NCBI GenBank assembly: GCA_036794825.1
Contig: DAIRGA010000009.1
Span: 87,006 to 151,005, forward strand
Reading direction: 5' to 3'
Origin: RZYY01 sp036794825
GTDB lineage: Bacteria; Bacteroidota; Bacteroidia; Bacteroidales; 4484-276
DNA: 64,000 bases
Positions 26,395 to 35,922 of the stretch are shown here, in pieces. The notes beneath the pieces are model-generated. The model had not been told where the DNA came from, searched no databases, and saw only the letters and a list, made by a program, of their open reading frames with translations. Position 1 is the first letter of the stretch. Every line of letters begins with the position of its first letter. The translations under genes were made by a program, and so were the position numbers.

Positions 26395-29300
26395 TTAATA
26401 CTTCACCAGTCGTTTTGTGAACTTTTGGTTATCAATTTCGATCTGAAGAACATAAATACCAGCAGAGAGCTGACGAATGTCAATTTTCTGAGATTTTTCG
26501 GTCAGCAGTATGGACTTAACCACCTGCCCGTCAATTCCGTATATCTCCAGCCTGGTTGATGAGAATTCTTCGACCGGAAGCTGCAACACAAACTCGTCCG
26601 TAGCCGGGTTAGGAACTACCTGGATTTGCTTGTCAGATATAAGCGACTGGATAGCGGTTGATTCCATGTCAATGCTTTTAACGGCGGATATACCATTATC
26701 AGCGAACCATTCGCCACTGTTTGGCAATGCTGCGTCAAAGGTCAGGTCAAGCAGGTATTCGGTATTTGTCGGGTTTCCGTACAATTTGAAAATGATTGTC
26801 TCATTTGGGTTGAAACCATCTTTAACTGCTGTGGTCGGGTCATCGCCAAATATGGTTAAGGCAGTGGTTTCATTTTGCCAAACGACTAATCCGTAGCAAC
26901 TTCCATTGTGGTCGTAAGCGCTGATTATGTCACCCTCAGCAAATTGGGTCGCAACCTGCTTTGGAAAAGCAATGGAATGAGTAACAGGTGTCCTGACTAG
27001 GTTTTGCATAAGTCGGTTAGTCATAGATTCAGACTCCATAGATACATGGCTGCCAGTTATATTCTTGCTACTGCAGGAAGGGTAGGTGAGTGTATTGAAA
27101 CCACTCATCATTACATAATATGATTTGCCGGGTTGCAGCATTCCAAGCGTGTTGATCCCCATAGCTGGCCAATAGAGCTTAACGCCGGCAACCTCTTTTA
27201 CGATAATAACATTGCTGCCTGCAAAAAAATCAGCCACATTCACCGGGCATTCCGAGATAACCGGGATCAGGTTCCATCCTGTAAACAAAAAAAGAGTTTT
27301 ATCTATAACATTCATCCCAACCAAGTTGAGGCTTGCAGCATTGGCCATTTTAACCTTATAACCTGCATGCGAATCCCATGAACCCATCGTATTAACATTT
27401 TCTCCCGGCCAATACATTGTATAGGTACTTTCCAGGATAATTAGATCAGAAACCACAGGCATGAACATGGCTTCCACATTATTGTTACCGGGATACAGGT
27501 AAGTGGAAATGCCACTCCAGCCCTGGGGCAACGATAAAACCATCTGCTCGCCGCCAACGGTAAGTGTAACGGGAACAGTAACCAGCGGCTGATCCGGATC
27601 ATTGCTGTAAATATCAATGTTTGCATTGTACACGCCCGGAAACAGTCCATCAGCGCTGAATGTAACAAGAACTGGATAATTGTTGCCCGGGGGAACACTT
27701 CCTGAATAGGGTAGAACTTTCAGCCAGAAATTGCCAGCCAGTTCAAGCGCATATTTGAATTCGTTGATAAGCACGTTGGAATAATTTTCTCCTAAAGCAT
27801 AGCCAAATTCGAGCGTCAGACCAGTGGCAATTACTCTCCCGTTTCCATGTGTGTATTCTACAAGCGTTGGATTGTTCCATTCATCTATTGTTAGGATACT
27901 TGCGCCAGGCGGAACATTTTCAAATGATTCATGGCTGGAATACATTGTATAGTAGGGAGATGGAGTTCCGGCCACTATTGGGTGTGTGGGGTAGTTCACC
28001 CAGTTGTAAAGACTTAACTGCTCAGTATTCCTTGTTTTCATACCACCAGGGAAGGGTATTTCAGGCATCCTGATCGCAGTGTATGTGGCTGCGTTAAAGA
28101 ACATTATCCCGCCCTGAGAAACATAATTTGCAAACCTGGTTTGATTTGCACTATAGGTCTGGTAGAATGAATTGGGCTGCTGCGACTCAAAAACAATTAC
28201 GCTGTAAGGCGACAAGTCAATGGATGCCATTTCAGATGATGAAGCGACCGAAACATCAGCGCCAAGCGCCTGCAATATAGGAACATTGACATCGAAACCC
28301 CAGGCAAGCTGATCTCTGAAAACCAACACATTGACCGCAGGACTCTTTGAGTAGTTAATCACAGGAACCGAGATAGCCGGTTCATTATATTGAACATTAC
28401 TTGACTTACCTTCAGATTTCCTTGCAAACCCGGCTTTGGGTATATCTGCACTTTGCACTGATTTACTTCCATCCGATAAAAGAATACCAAAATCCAATTG
28501 TCCGATTCCCAAATTGTGAATAAACAAGAGCTGCGCATCCTCCTGTCCGGGCATTAACTCCTCTTCAAGTGAAAAAGGATAAGCGAAAATGTCAGGATAA
28601 TTCTCCCAATAAACCCAGGCTGGCCCGACGTGGCTTGATTCACCTTCGCTGTAAAGGGCGGTCACGGTATAATAATAGCTGCCCGATTCCGGCAAATAGT
28701 CATAATAATAGCTTTCTGTGGTGGATGCAATCCAAAAACCGTTACGATAAACATTATAACCTGTCAAATACCGGTTTTGTGATTTCATGGATTCGTTGAG
28801 GAGTCGAATTGGCTCGTTGTATGGGTTTTGTATGGCTTGGCCGAAGCACTGCGCTGCATTACCGGAATGAGTAGCGCCGCCCTGCTGCTTTGGTTTAACC
28901 AAACCAGATAATGATTCAGAGCCATAAGGGATCAGCTCGAAATTATCAAATAAAACTTCGTTAATCCCGGTATTGCTATCGAAAGTACATAGGTTAACAT
29001 ACCCAGAAATGAAATTACTGTCTGTAAAGCTATTTAAATAATTTCCATTTATATAAATGTCAATCATTGTACCATTGGCATTTATCAAAACGCTGTTGGT
29101 CTGACCCAACACTGTGTTGATCAGAGGCGTTTCCGTCCATGGAATAACTCCATATTCGGCCCCGTTTAATTCCAACCATACGCTGTAATATCCCGAAACA
29201 GTGAATGCAACAATGTAACCATTTACAGGATATCTGTATGACATAAACCCGTCTGACCGGATAAAAGCCCCGATGGTTGATGCATTGGTGTTATCGCTCT

Positions 29301-32040
29301 CTGTCCTGGTAAATTCGAATTCTAAAGAGAAGTCGGTATAAATATCTTTGTAATAAGTACTTGCCCAACTATTGCTTGATGTTCCTTCCATTCGCAGTTT
29401 CCCGGCAGCAACAGAAAGCCGAAAGTCGGAAAACAGAAAATTGTCGGCTATGTTATCTTCAAAATCTTCATATACATAATCACCTGAGAAATTATTCCAA
29501 TCAAGGAATACTTCCCCTGTCTGGTTGTCAAGAGTTGCTTCAAGGTTTGCCGGAGGCATCAGATTGAGCCTCTGATCAATCGAAAGTACATAATTCCCCC
29601 CAAAAGATCCACTTGTAATTTTGACGAAGTAAGTGCCTGGATAAAGATTGCTGAAAATATATTCCGATTGCTGGGAAGCTACTTTATCTTCACCAAAGCC
29701 ACAATCAGCATCATCATTCTCTCCGAGCAAAGTCCAATAGCAATCCGAATAGACCTGGAGAACAGTATTGAAATCGGAGCCGCAAAGGGATACTGCTACT
29801 CCAGGGGTAGTCTGATAAACATCGAACCGATACCAGACCTCGCTGTTGTCAACAAGGTAGCCATATTGCGAAGGGTCGCTAACTGTCCCATAATTTAGTG
29901 CCTCTTCACAGCTAAAGCCTGATTCTGAGGTTACCAATAACTCAACCGGTAGCACTACCATTGGATTAACTGGGTCGTTGCTTAAGATGTTGATATTGGC
30001 AAAATAAGTTCCCGGCAAGAGGTCATTCGAATCAAAAGAGGCAGTTACATAATAACCCCAACCTGGCGGGATCGTATAGCTGAAAGACCATAGGGAAAGC
30101 CAATCGGTGGAATAAGAGTCGGAACTAATAAAAACATCATCAATAAACCACCCCGGATAATCATTGCCTATAGCATCACCGGTATCGAAATAAAATCGGA
30201 TTTGAATTACCTGGCCGGCAAAGGCTGAGAGATTGATTTCGCTGAATTGCCAGCCACTGCTGTTGCCACTCAGGCCATCTCCCCGCATTTGTACCCAGCT
30301 AAAGCCGCCATCCGTTGAAACATCCACCATACAACGATCCCAGCCCTCTTCAGTATCAAAGTTTTCCCAAAAATAAAGGTAAACATTTCCAAGTTCACTT
30401 GTCAAATCTATAAACGGACTGATCAGCGCTGTTGATAATGCTTCACCTGTTTCATAATTTCCGGTCATTTCATCTGCGCACCACCAACTGGTCTGGTAGC
30501 TGCCATAATTGTAATTCGATTGGTGCCAAAGGTCATTCAGGCTGTTCCCCGTATATTCCTGAATAGTCCACCCGTTTAAACCGCTTTCCATATCATCAAA
30601 GAACAGTGTACTCTCCATCTGCCTGATTTCCTTCAGTTTGTTCAAAGCGGCAGGGGCAATACTTTTGGTGATTGGATGTGGGTTTCTTTCAGGCTTATCA
30701 ATATTGGATTCTCTATTCGCCTTATTAAGGTAATCAATTGTAAAACTAAAATCAAGATCAGCGCCACCGAAATTAATAATCAGGAAATCCTGCTGTCCGG
30801 TTTGATTGGCGCCGAGCGTCTGATAAAGGTAAGTTGATGGTAGAAAAATGGATGGGAAGTTTTGGAAAGCGTCTACCTTCAGCGAATAATCACCGGTTTC
30901 ACCATTATTCCCCTGAATGCGAATGTAATAGGTACCGGCGTCAAGGTAATCGAAGTCAATTTTGGATTGTAAAGCTACCTCAGGATTTTTCAGATCACAA
31001 TCACCATTGTCGTTATAGCCCAGCACATTACCGTCACATTCATCATAAACACTAAGTTGGGTATCAAAAGTTGAGTTGCACAGCGAAACGGTAACATCCT
31101 CAGTATAATCAGACAGTTCGAAATAAAACCAGGCCTCATCGTCCGAATATTCAAAAGTTCCGACGTAATAAAATGACAGGTTCGACATATACGAAGCAGT
31201 CTCACACTGACTGCTCCATCTTCCGCCCGAAAGATGCTCCATCTGAGCCTTTAAAAGGTTATTCAACAAGCTTCCTTCATCAGCATTTATGGAAAAGTTA
31301 TTGAAAATGGCATTTTTCATTGGGTTTTGAAGGATAGCCGGCGAAGTAACCTGCACACCCGCAAAATCAGCAAGGATAGTAGAACCATGAATTGCGTTAA
31401 TCTCAATTCCATTAACCTCCAATGATTGGGATGCTCCCGGAACAGATTTCCCGCATAATGATTCAATTTTTTCGCGAAAGCTATTATCGCTTAATTCAAG
31501 TGTTTTCAACTCATTTTGATCTGAAACTGATTGAATGCCAAGCGTTTTGAAGAGTGAATGATTGGCGTAGGCCGAAAGATTTGGAAACGACATGATCAGT
31601 TTTCCATCTCCGTTCAAAAGGTAATCATTGATCTTGTCCAATAAAAACCCGGGAGGCGTTGATTTCTTGTCAGCATTAATAATCAGAAAATTCCAGCCAC
31701 CTTTGCTGAATTCAATATCAAATGCGCGCCAGGAAGTAACAATCTTGTAAGATGAAACCCTGCCTGACAACAATAGATCTGCAAGAGCCAGAGAAGTCGC
31801 TGAACCATTTTCATCCAGGTAAAGGATTTTCGATTCCTCCAATTTTTTGTTCGTCAGCCGGATAACTTTGTTTTCCAGCTCTGATGCCATCAGGTTTTGA
31901 GCCAGGTTTGGGTGAGTCTGCATCAACTCCGCAACCGGAAAGGCTTTTGCATTCGTTTCCGGTTGAGCGCTGACCTGAAAAGTAAGCCCTGCAAGGAACA
32001 GAAAGAGCATCAAAATGTGTAAAAATTTAAAAGTTTTCAT
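26395..32040 (-). CDS. Giant multidomain T9SS surface protein with GWSGIS module
   Basis: 1881 residues with a signal peptide (LHILMLFLFLAGLTFQVSAQ). N-terminal ~250 residues resemble an SGNH/GATase-like segment (GGWNFLIINADKKS). Then come pre-peptidase C-terminal-like domains (WFYFELSDYTEDVTVSLC; FRFD-like YRFDVYQTTPGVAVSLC), jelly-roll domains with WHQSNYNYG and GWFIDDVFIS, a concanavalin-like segment, a type III-like loop, a GATase-like segment (PAVNVLVFRDQLAWGFDV ... GNGRVIATGLTLEFG) and HYDIN-like strands (NIDIYSNDPDQPLVTVPV). The GWSGIS module follows (~1500-1655). A further strand domain and a T9SS type A sorting domain (VVPNPATDEFVLQL ... GIYVLQIEI ... KRLVKY) end the protein. Probably a secreted adhesin or enzyme-bearing surface protein; no catalytic residues could be assigned. 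Confidence 0.8.
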   Translation of the reverse strand: MKTFKFLHILMLFLFLAGLTFQVSAQPETNAKAFPVAELMQTHPNLAQNLMASELENKVIRLTNKKLEESKILYLDENGSATSLALADLLLSGRVSSYKIVTSWRAFDIEFSKGGWNFLIINADKKSTPPGFLLDKINDYLLNGDGKLIMSFPNLSAYANHSLFKTLGIQSVSDQNELKTLELSDNSFREKIESLCGKSVPGASQSLEVNGIEINAIHGSTILADFAGVQVTSPAILQNPMKNAIFNNFSINADEGSLLNNLLKAQMEHLSGGRWSSQCETASYMSNLSFYYVGTFEYSDDEAWFYFELSDYTEDVTVSLCNSTFDTQLSVYDECDGNVLGYNDNGDCDLKNPEVALQSKIDFDYLDAGTYYIRIQGNNGETGDYSLKVDAFQNFPSIFLPSTYLYQTLGANQTGQQDFLIINFGGADLDFSFTIDYLNKANRESNIDKPERNPHPITKSIAPAALNKLKEIRQMESTLFFDDMESGLNGWTIQEYTGNSLNDLWHQSNYNYGSYQTSWWCADEMTGNYETGEALSTALISPFIDLTSELGNVYLYFWENFDTEEGWDRCMVDVSTDGGFSWVQMRGDGLSGNSSGWQFSEINLSAFAGQVIQIRFYFDTGDAIGNDYPGWFIDDVFISSDSYSTDWLSLWSFSYTIPPGWGYYVTASFDSNDLLPGTYFANINILSNDPVNPMVVLPVELLVTSESGFSCEEALNYGTVSDPSQYGYLVDNSEVWYRFDVYQTTPGVAVSLCGSDFNTVLQVYSDCYWTLLGENDDADCGFGEDKVASQQSEYIFSNLYPGTYFVKITSGSFGGNYVLSIDQRLNLMPPANLEATLDNQTGEVFLDWNNFSGDYVYEDFEDNIADNFLFSDFRLSVAAGKLRMEGTSSNSWASTYYKDIYTDFSLEFEFTRTESDNTNASTIGAFIRSDGFMSYRYPVNGYIVAFTVSGYYSVWLELNGAEYGVIPWTETPLINTVLGQTNSVLINANGTMIDIYINGNYLNSFTDSNFISGYVNLCTFDSNTGINEVLFDNFELIPYGSESLSGLVKPKQQGGATHSGNAAQCFGQAIQNPYNEPIRLLNESMKSQNRYLTGYNVYRNGFWIASTTESYYYDYLPESGSYYYTVTALYSEGESSHVGPAWVYWENYPDIFAYPFSLEEELMPGQEDAQLLFIHNLGIGQLDFGILLSDGSKSVQSADIPKAGFARKSEGKSSNVQYNEPAISVPVINYSKSPAVNVLVFRDQLAWGFDVNVPILQALGADVSVASSSEMASIDLSPYSVIVFESQQPNSFYQTYSANQTRFANYVSQGGIMFFNAATYTAIRMPEIPFPGGMKTRNTEQLSLYNWVNYPTHPIVAGTPSPYYTMYSSHESFENVPPGASILTIDEWNNPTLVEYTHGNGRVIATGLTLEFGYALGENYSNVLINEFKYALELAGNFWLKVLPYSGSVPPGNNYPVLVTFSADGLFPGVYNANIDIYSNDPDQPLVTVPVTLTVGGEQMVLSLPQGWSGISTYLYPGNNNVEAMFMPVVSDLIILESTYTMYWPGENVNTMGSWDSHAGYKVKMANAASLNLVGMNVIDKTLFLFTGWNLIPVISECPVNVADFFAGSNVIIVKEVAGVKLYWPAMGINTLGMLQPGKSYYVMMSGFNTLTYPSCSSKNITGSHVSMESESMTNRLMQNLVRTPVTHSIAFPKQVATQFAEGDIISAYDHNGSCYGLVVWQNETTALTIFGDDPTTAVKDGFNPNETIIFKLYGNPTNTEYLLDLTFDAALPNSGEWFADNGISAVKSIDMESTAIQSLISDKQIQVVPNPATDEFVLQLPVEEFSSTRLEIYGIDGQVVKSILLTEKSQKIDIRQLSAGIYVLQIEIDNQKFTKRLVKY

Positions 32041-32280
32041 AAGCAGTAAGGTTTAATTGTTAATGAATAAAATTTTAAAAGTAAAATGGTATCAAAAAAC
32101 TTAATTAGAACGAATTATTGGGTTTGGATGTTTGTAAACAGTCGAATTATCCTGCTTAATTTAGGATATTTTAACTCTAAACGTTTGATAAAAAGATTCT
32201 TAGCCCGATTGTAAGGAGTTTCAGGAATCCTTTCAGAAATGAAAGAAACCATCATAATGGCCAGGGATTGTTGAAAAAGA

Positions 32281-32314
32281 AAACCCCAATGGCAATAATT
32301 TACCACTGGGGTTT
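32281..32314 (-). terminator. Rho-independent terminator of the cohesin-protein gene
   Basis: On the minus strand AAACCCCAGTGG pairs with CCATTGGGGTTT around a 10-base loop, followed by a T-rich tract (TTTTCTTTTTC). It begins about 20 bp after the stop at 32336, so the operon of two giant genes ends here. The rest of the ~295 bp gap before the next gene is A/T-rich and featureless. Confidence 0.75.
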
Positions 32315-32335
32315 TGATTTCAAAGCTATGTTGCT

Positions 32336-35300
32336 TTATTCCTGTTCAACAGCTCTGCACGAAGGAAAGATAATACTGCCGGCAGTGCCCATCTTTACTA
32401 GGTAGGCCTTTCCGGGAGTTAAATTCCCGATAGTATTGATGTTCCAGGATGGCCAGAAAACTTTCCACCCTGCCATCTCCTTGACAATAATAAGGTCTTT
32501 ACCAGTAAAGAGCGGCACAGGGTTTACCTCACAGGATGATAAAACGGGAATCAGATTCCAACCTGCGGCGAGTTGCAGCGTGACATCATCCTCGGTGCTC
32601 CCGACAAAATCAAGCTGAACCGCGTTTAGCATTTTTATGGCATAACCATCATGACTATCCCAGTTGCTGATGGTGTTGATGTTTTGTCCCGGCCAATATG
32701 CACCTTCCAGGCTCTGGAGAATTACCAGGTCAGAAATCACGGGCTGAAATAGTACTTCGACAGCGCTGTTTTGAGGCGCAACGAAAGATGAAATCCCGCT
32801 CCATCCCTGAGGAATACTAAGGGTATGAACATTCAGGGTTTTGAAATTTTGGGGGCCTGCCCAACTGCTTGTGTATCCTCCGCCGCAGTTGGCTCTTACG
32901 TAGAAATCATATTGGGTTCCGAACTGTAGGTTGCCGAGAATGTAGGGTCTTGCTGATACTCCTGTAATTAAAGTTCCCTGATTCAATGGATCAAAACCTG
33001 AATTTCCCCAAAGTATATCCCACTGATTCTCAGAGCCTCCAATACTCCAGTTCAGCGCAGCGCTGTTAGTGTTGATGTTGCTGACAATGAGCGCAGTTGG
33101 AGCCGGACAAGTAACTCCCAAGGTGATTTTAACTTCATCCCAACCTGAGCAGCCATTGTTGCCGGTCGCAGTAAGTTTATAAGTGGTTGTTGCAGCTGGC
33201 GAGGCTATCGGGTTGAGGATGTTGGGATTACTGAGGCCTGCAGTTGGAGTCCACGCATAAGTGTAAGGCGCAACTCCGCCTGTGACCGTTCCAAAGAGTT
33301 GGGTTGAACCGCCGGGTGCAATCATGACATCCGGCCCGGCATTCACTATCAAAGCGCTGGTTGCCGTGGATACGGTTCCATTTGTGTAAAAAGCCGCAAT
33401 CGGGTTGCCGTTGATATCGCTGTATTCGCAGTTTCCTGAAGTTTGTGTATCCCAGCTTAGCGTAGTGGATATCCCGGTGTTTGCAATAAACTTATATTCA
33501 ATCAATGCACCTGAACCAATATCAGCAGGATCAAGGGATGCCCAGCTCATGATGATCTTGTTTCCGTTTTGATTTACTACCATAAATCCCTGGTTTAACT
33601 CAGGATGAACAGAGTGATAACCGGCATAGGTCAGTTTGCTTTGATCGAAAAGCAGTACCAGCGAAATGCCTCCAACATTATTACAATTCGTAACTGTTAT
33701 TGGCACGCTGATGTTTCCGGTGCACGAATTGGAAACACTGCCGGCTGTGGTATAAATTGGGATTTGAGTAACAGTGAGTGTTGCCGGATCAGAATAAACA
33801 AACGGGCTGCAGGTTCCGGTTACATAACAACGGTACCAGTTGCCATTCAGATTTGCTGCAGCAGGATTGATGGTCAGCGTTGCGCTCAGGGCGCCGCTGT
33901 AAGGAGCGCTGTTGGGAAGATTTGTGTAGGTTGCTCCGCCATTTGTGCTAACCTGCCACTGATACCCAACGGAAGTTCCTGAAGCACCCACCGTAAAAGT
34001 TGTGCTCCCGCCGGTATAAATGGTCTTATTTACAGGCTGGGTGTTGATAACCGGAGGTTGATGAACGGTAACATTCCCGTTGACAAAGCTTGTGAAAATG
34101 GTTGTTCCATCAATGGTAACGTATTCACAGGCGCCCGGCAGCAAAGTGTTCCAGGTCAGAGCAGAAGCGCCCGGCACACCAGTAAACAGCAGTTCAACCA
34201 GCAATCCATTTCCAATAGTAACGGGTGAAGTGGAGTAGCCGGTCAATAAAACACTATTATTGGCTGCATTGATGATCATATTGGCGCCATTTAAATTTGC
34301 ATTTAATGCCTGGTGGCCTGTAAACGTGAGTATTGCCGGATTGAAATTCAGCGTAAGTGAAAATGAAGCTACGTCAATAAACCGTTCAACATTGATTGGA
34401 ACAACAAGCGAATTGCCAGGACAACCTGAAATGGTAGCAACCGTTGTGGTGATTTTTGGTAAAACCGTCAGCTTTGCCGGATTGGAAATTACTGCCGGAG
34501 AGCAGGTTCCGCTAATGACACACCGGTAAAAATGACCATTCATGCTTAAAGTGGCGCCGGTAATTCCAAGTGTTGCATTATTAACCCCACTATAAAATCC
34601 CCCGTTTGACAAATTGGTGAAGGTGTTCCCGTTATTCGTGCTGATCTGCCATTGATAACCTATGCCCGATGCCTGCGCGGTGACCGTAAAGCTGGTGTTG
34701 GTAAGTTCAGGGATCAGCTTATCAACTGGCTGAGTGGTAATTGCAGGTGGTTGGAAAATTGTGAAAGCGCCGTTCTGGAAAACGGTAGTTATCCGTTCCC
34801 CTGACAATCGTGTATATTCACACTGACCGGAAAGAGCTGTGTTCCACGAAAGATTAGCCGATCCTGTCAGAGCATCAAACTTCAATTTTACCAGTGTCGT
34901 GTCGCTTGTAAATGTTACCGGAGATGTACCTGCCCAGGTCATATAAACCATTCCACCCAATGCATTGCACACGAAATTTCCGGATGGAATCTGTGGATTC
35001 AGATTCTGGTAACCGGTAAAACTCAACACATCTGAAGAGTAGGCAAATGAGAGTGAAAATGAAGCCACATCAGTAAAATTTGAAGTGAGAACGGGAATCA
35101 GGATGCTACCGGGGCAAACATTGGGAGCATCAAATGATGTGATCAGCGGCTTTGTGACAGTTAGCAATGCGTTGGTAGTCACCGCTACCGGAGAGCAAGT
35201 GCCGGATATCTCGCAGCGGTAGAGATAGTTGTTGAACGACAGTGGAATATTCGTAACCGACAGGGTAGGGGAGGTTGCACCCGAATAATTGCCCCCATTG

Positions 35301-35911
35301 TTGATCAGGCTCCAGTTTGCCCCGCCATTTGTGCTCAGATACCACTTGTAGGTGATGTTTGTGCCGTTGGCTGTAACCGGAAAACTCGTGCTTTGACCAA
35401 CAAGTACCGATCGGTTTCCCGGTTGGGAGGTAATTACCGGAGGTTGCTGAATTGTTGCAGATCCATTGACAAACGTTGCCGGTATGGTAGTTCCGTTAGT
35501 ATGCGTGTATTCACAATTGCCTGGTGTTTGCGTATCCCAGGTAAGATTACTTGTTCCCGGAACCGCATCAAATCTGAGGTTCATCATCGTTCCGCTTCCG
35601 ATGGTTGCTCCGGATGAACTGACCCAGATGATATACACCGAGTTGCCGGCGGCGTTCACCACCAGTTGCCCTGCAGCCATAGTAGCGTGCAAATTCTGAT
35701 AACCCAGAAAGGTGAGCACGCTGGAATCAAAATTCAGCACCAGCGAAACGGCGCCCACACTATTGAAGTTGGTCACATTTACAGGTACCAGAATCTCAGC
35801 CGGACAGGATGTAACCGAGCCCGCAGTAGTGTTGATGGTTTGTGCCAGTAAATTACCCTGCATCGTAAGCAGGATAAGTACCGGCAGGAATTTTACATAA
35901 TACTTTTTCAT
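32336..35911 (-). CDS. Secreted protein with four cohesin-like domains and GWSGIS module
   Basis: 1191 residues with a signal peptide (FLPVLILLTMQGNLLAQ). Four cohesin-like beta-sandwiches at about 25-155, 255-386, 485-615 and 714-846 share the pattern CPG.I.VPI.V..F..V.S.SL.L.FD...LTF.GYQ.L...., then LV.L.FD...G.S.L.W.T...G.CEYT..G. Three Ig-like domains of ~98 residues (PP.I..QP ... YRC.ISGTCSP) separate them. A PKD-like domain (~847-935), a type III-like domain (~936-1030) and a GWSGIS module (~1035-1190) follow. No T9SS type A sorting domain is seen at the end. The gene begins 11 bp after the stop of a gene encoding a dockerin-like segment, so a scaffold-like role on the surface is likely. 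Confidence 0.82.
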   Translation of the reverse strand: MKKYYVKFLPVLILLTMQGNLLAQTINTTAGSVTSCPAEILVPVNVTNFNSVGAVSLVLNFDSSVLTFLGYQNLHATMAAGQLVVNAAGNSVYIIWVSSSGATIGSGTMMNLRFDAVPGTSNLTWDTQTPGNCEYTHTNGTTIPATFVNGSATIQQPPVITSQPGNRSVLVGQSTSFPVTANGTNITYKWYLSTNGGANWSLINNGGNYSGATSPTLSVTNIPLSFNNYLYRCEISGTCSPVAVTTNALLTVTKPLITSFDAPNVCPGSILIPVLTSNFTDVASFSLSFAYSSDVLSFTGYQNLNPQIPSGNFVCNALGGMVYMTWAGTSPVTFTSDTTLVKLKFDALTGSANLSWNTALSGQCEYTRLSGERITTVFQNGAFTIFQPPAITTQPVDKLIPELTNTSFTVTAQASGIGYQWQISTNNGNTFTNLSNGGFYSGVNNATLGITGATLSMNGHFYRCVISGTCSPAVISNPAKLTVLPKITTTVATISGCPGNSLVVPINVERFIDVASFSLTLNFNPAILTFTGHQALNANLNGANMIINAANNSVLLTGYSTSPVTIGNGLLVELLFTGVPGASALTWNTLLPGACEYVTIDGTTIFTSFVNGNVTVHQPPVINTQPVNKTIYTGGSTTFTVGASGTSVGYQWQVSTNGGATYTNLPNSAPYSGALSATLTINPAAANLNGNWYRCYVTGTCSPFVYSDPATLTVTQIPIYTTAGSVSNSCTGNISVPITVTNCNNVGGISLVLLFDQSKLTYAGYHSVHPELNQGFMVVNQNGNKIIMSWASLDPADIGSGALIEYKFIANTGISTTLSWDTQTSGNCEYSDINGNPIAAFYTNGTVSTATSALIVNAGPDVMIAPGGSTQLFGTVTGGVAPYTYAWTPTAGLSNPNILNPIASPAATTTYKLTATGNNGCSGWDEVKITLGVTCPAPTALIVSNINTNSAALNWSIGGSENQWDILWGNSGFDPLNQGTLITGVSARPYILGNLQFGTQYDFYVRANCGGGYTSSWAGPQNFKTLNVHTLSIPQGWSGISSFVAPQNSAVEVLFQPVISDLVILQSLEGAYWPGQNINTISNWDSHDGYAIKMLNAVQLDFVGSTEDDVTLQLAAGWNLIPVLSSCEVNPVPLFTGKDLIIVKEMAGWKVFWPSWNINTIGNLTPGKAYLVKMGTAGSIIFPSCRAVEQE

Positions 35912-35922
35912 GGCTGAAAGTA

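Noticed and set aside
32336..32830. The cohesin protein as a truncated gene that lost its sorting domain
   Set aside because: The stop is directly followed by a good terminator, and the C39-like protein ends in the same module, so the end looks natural.
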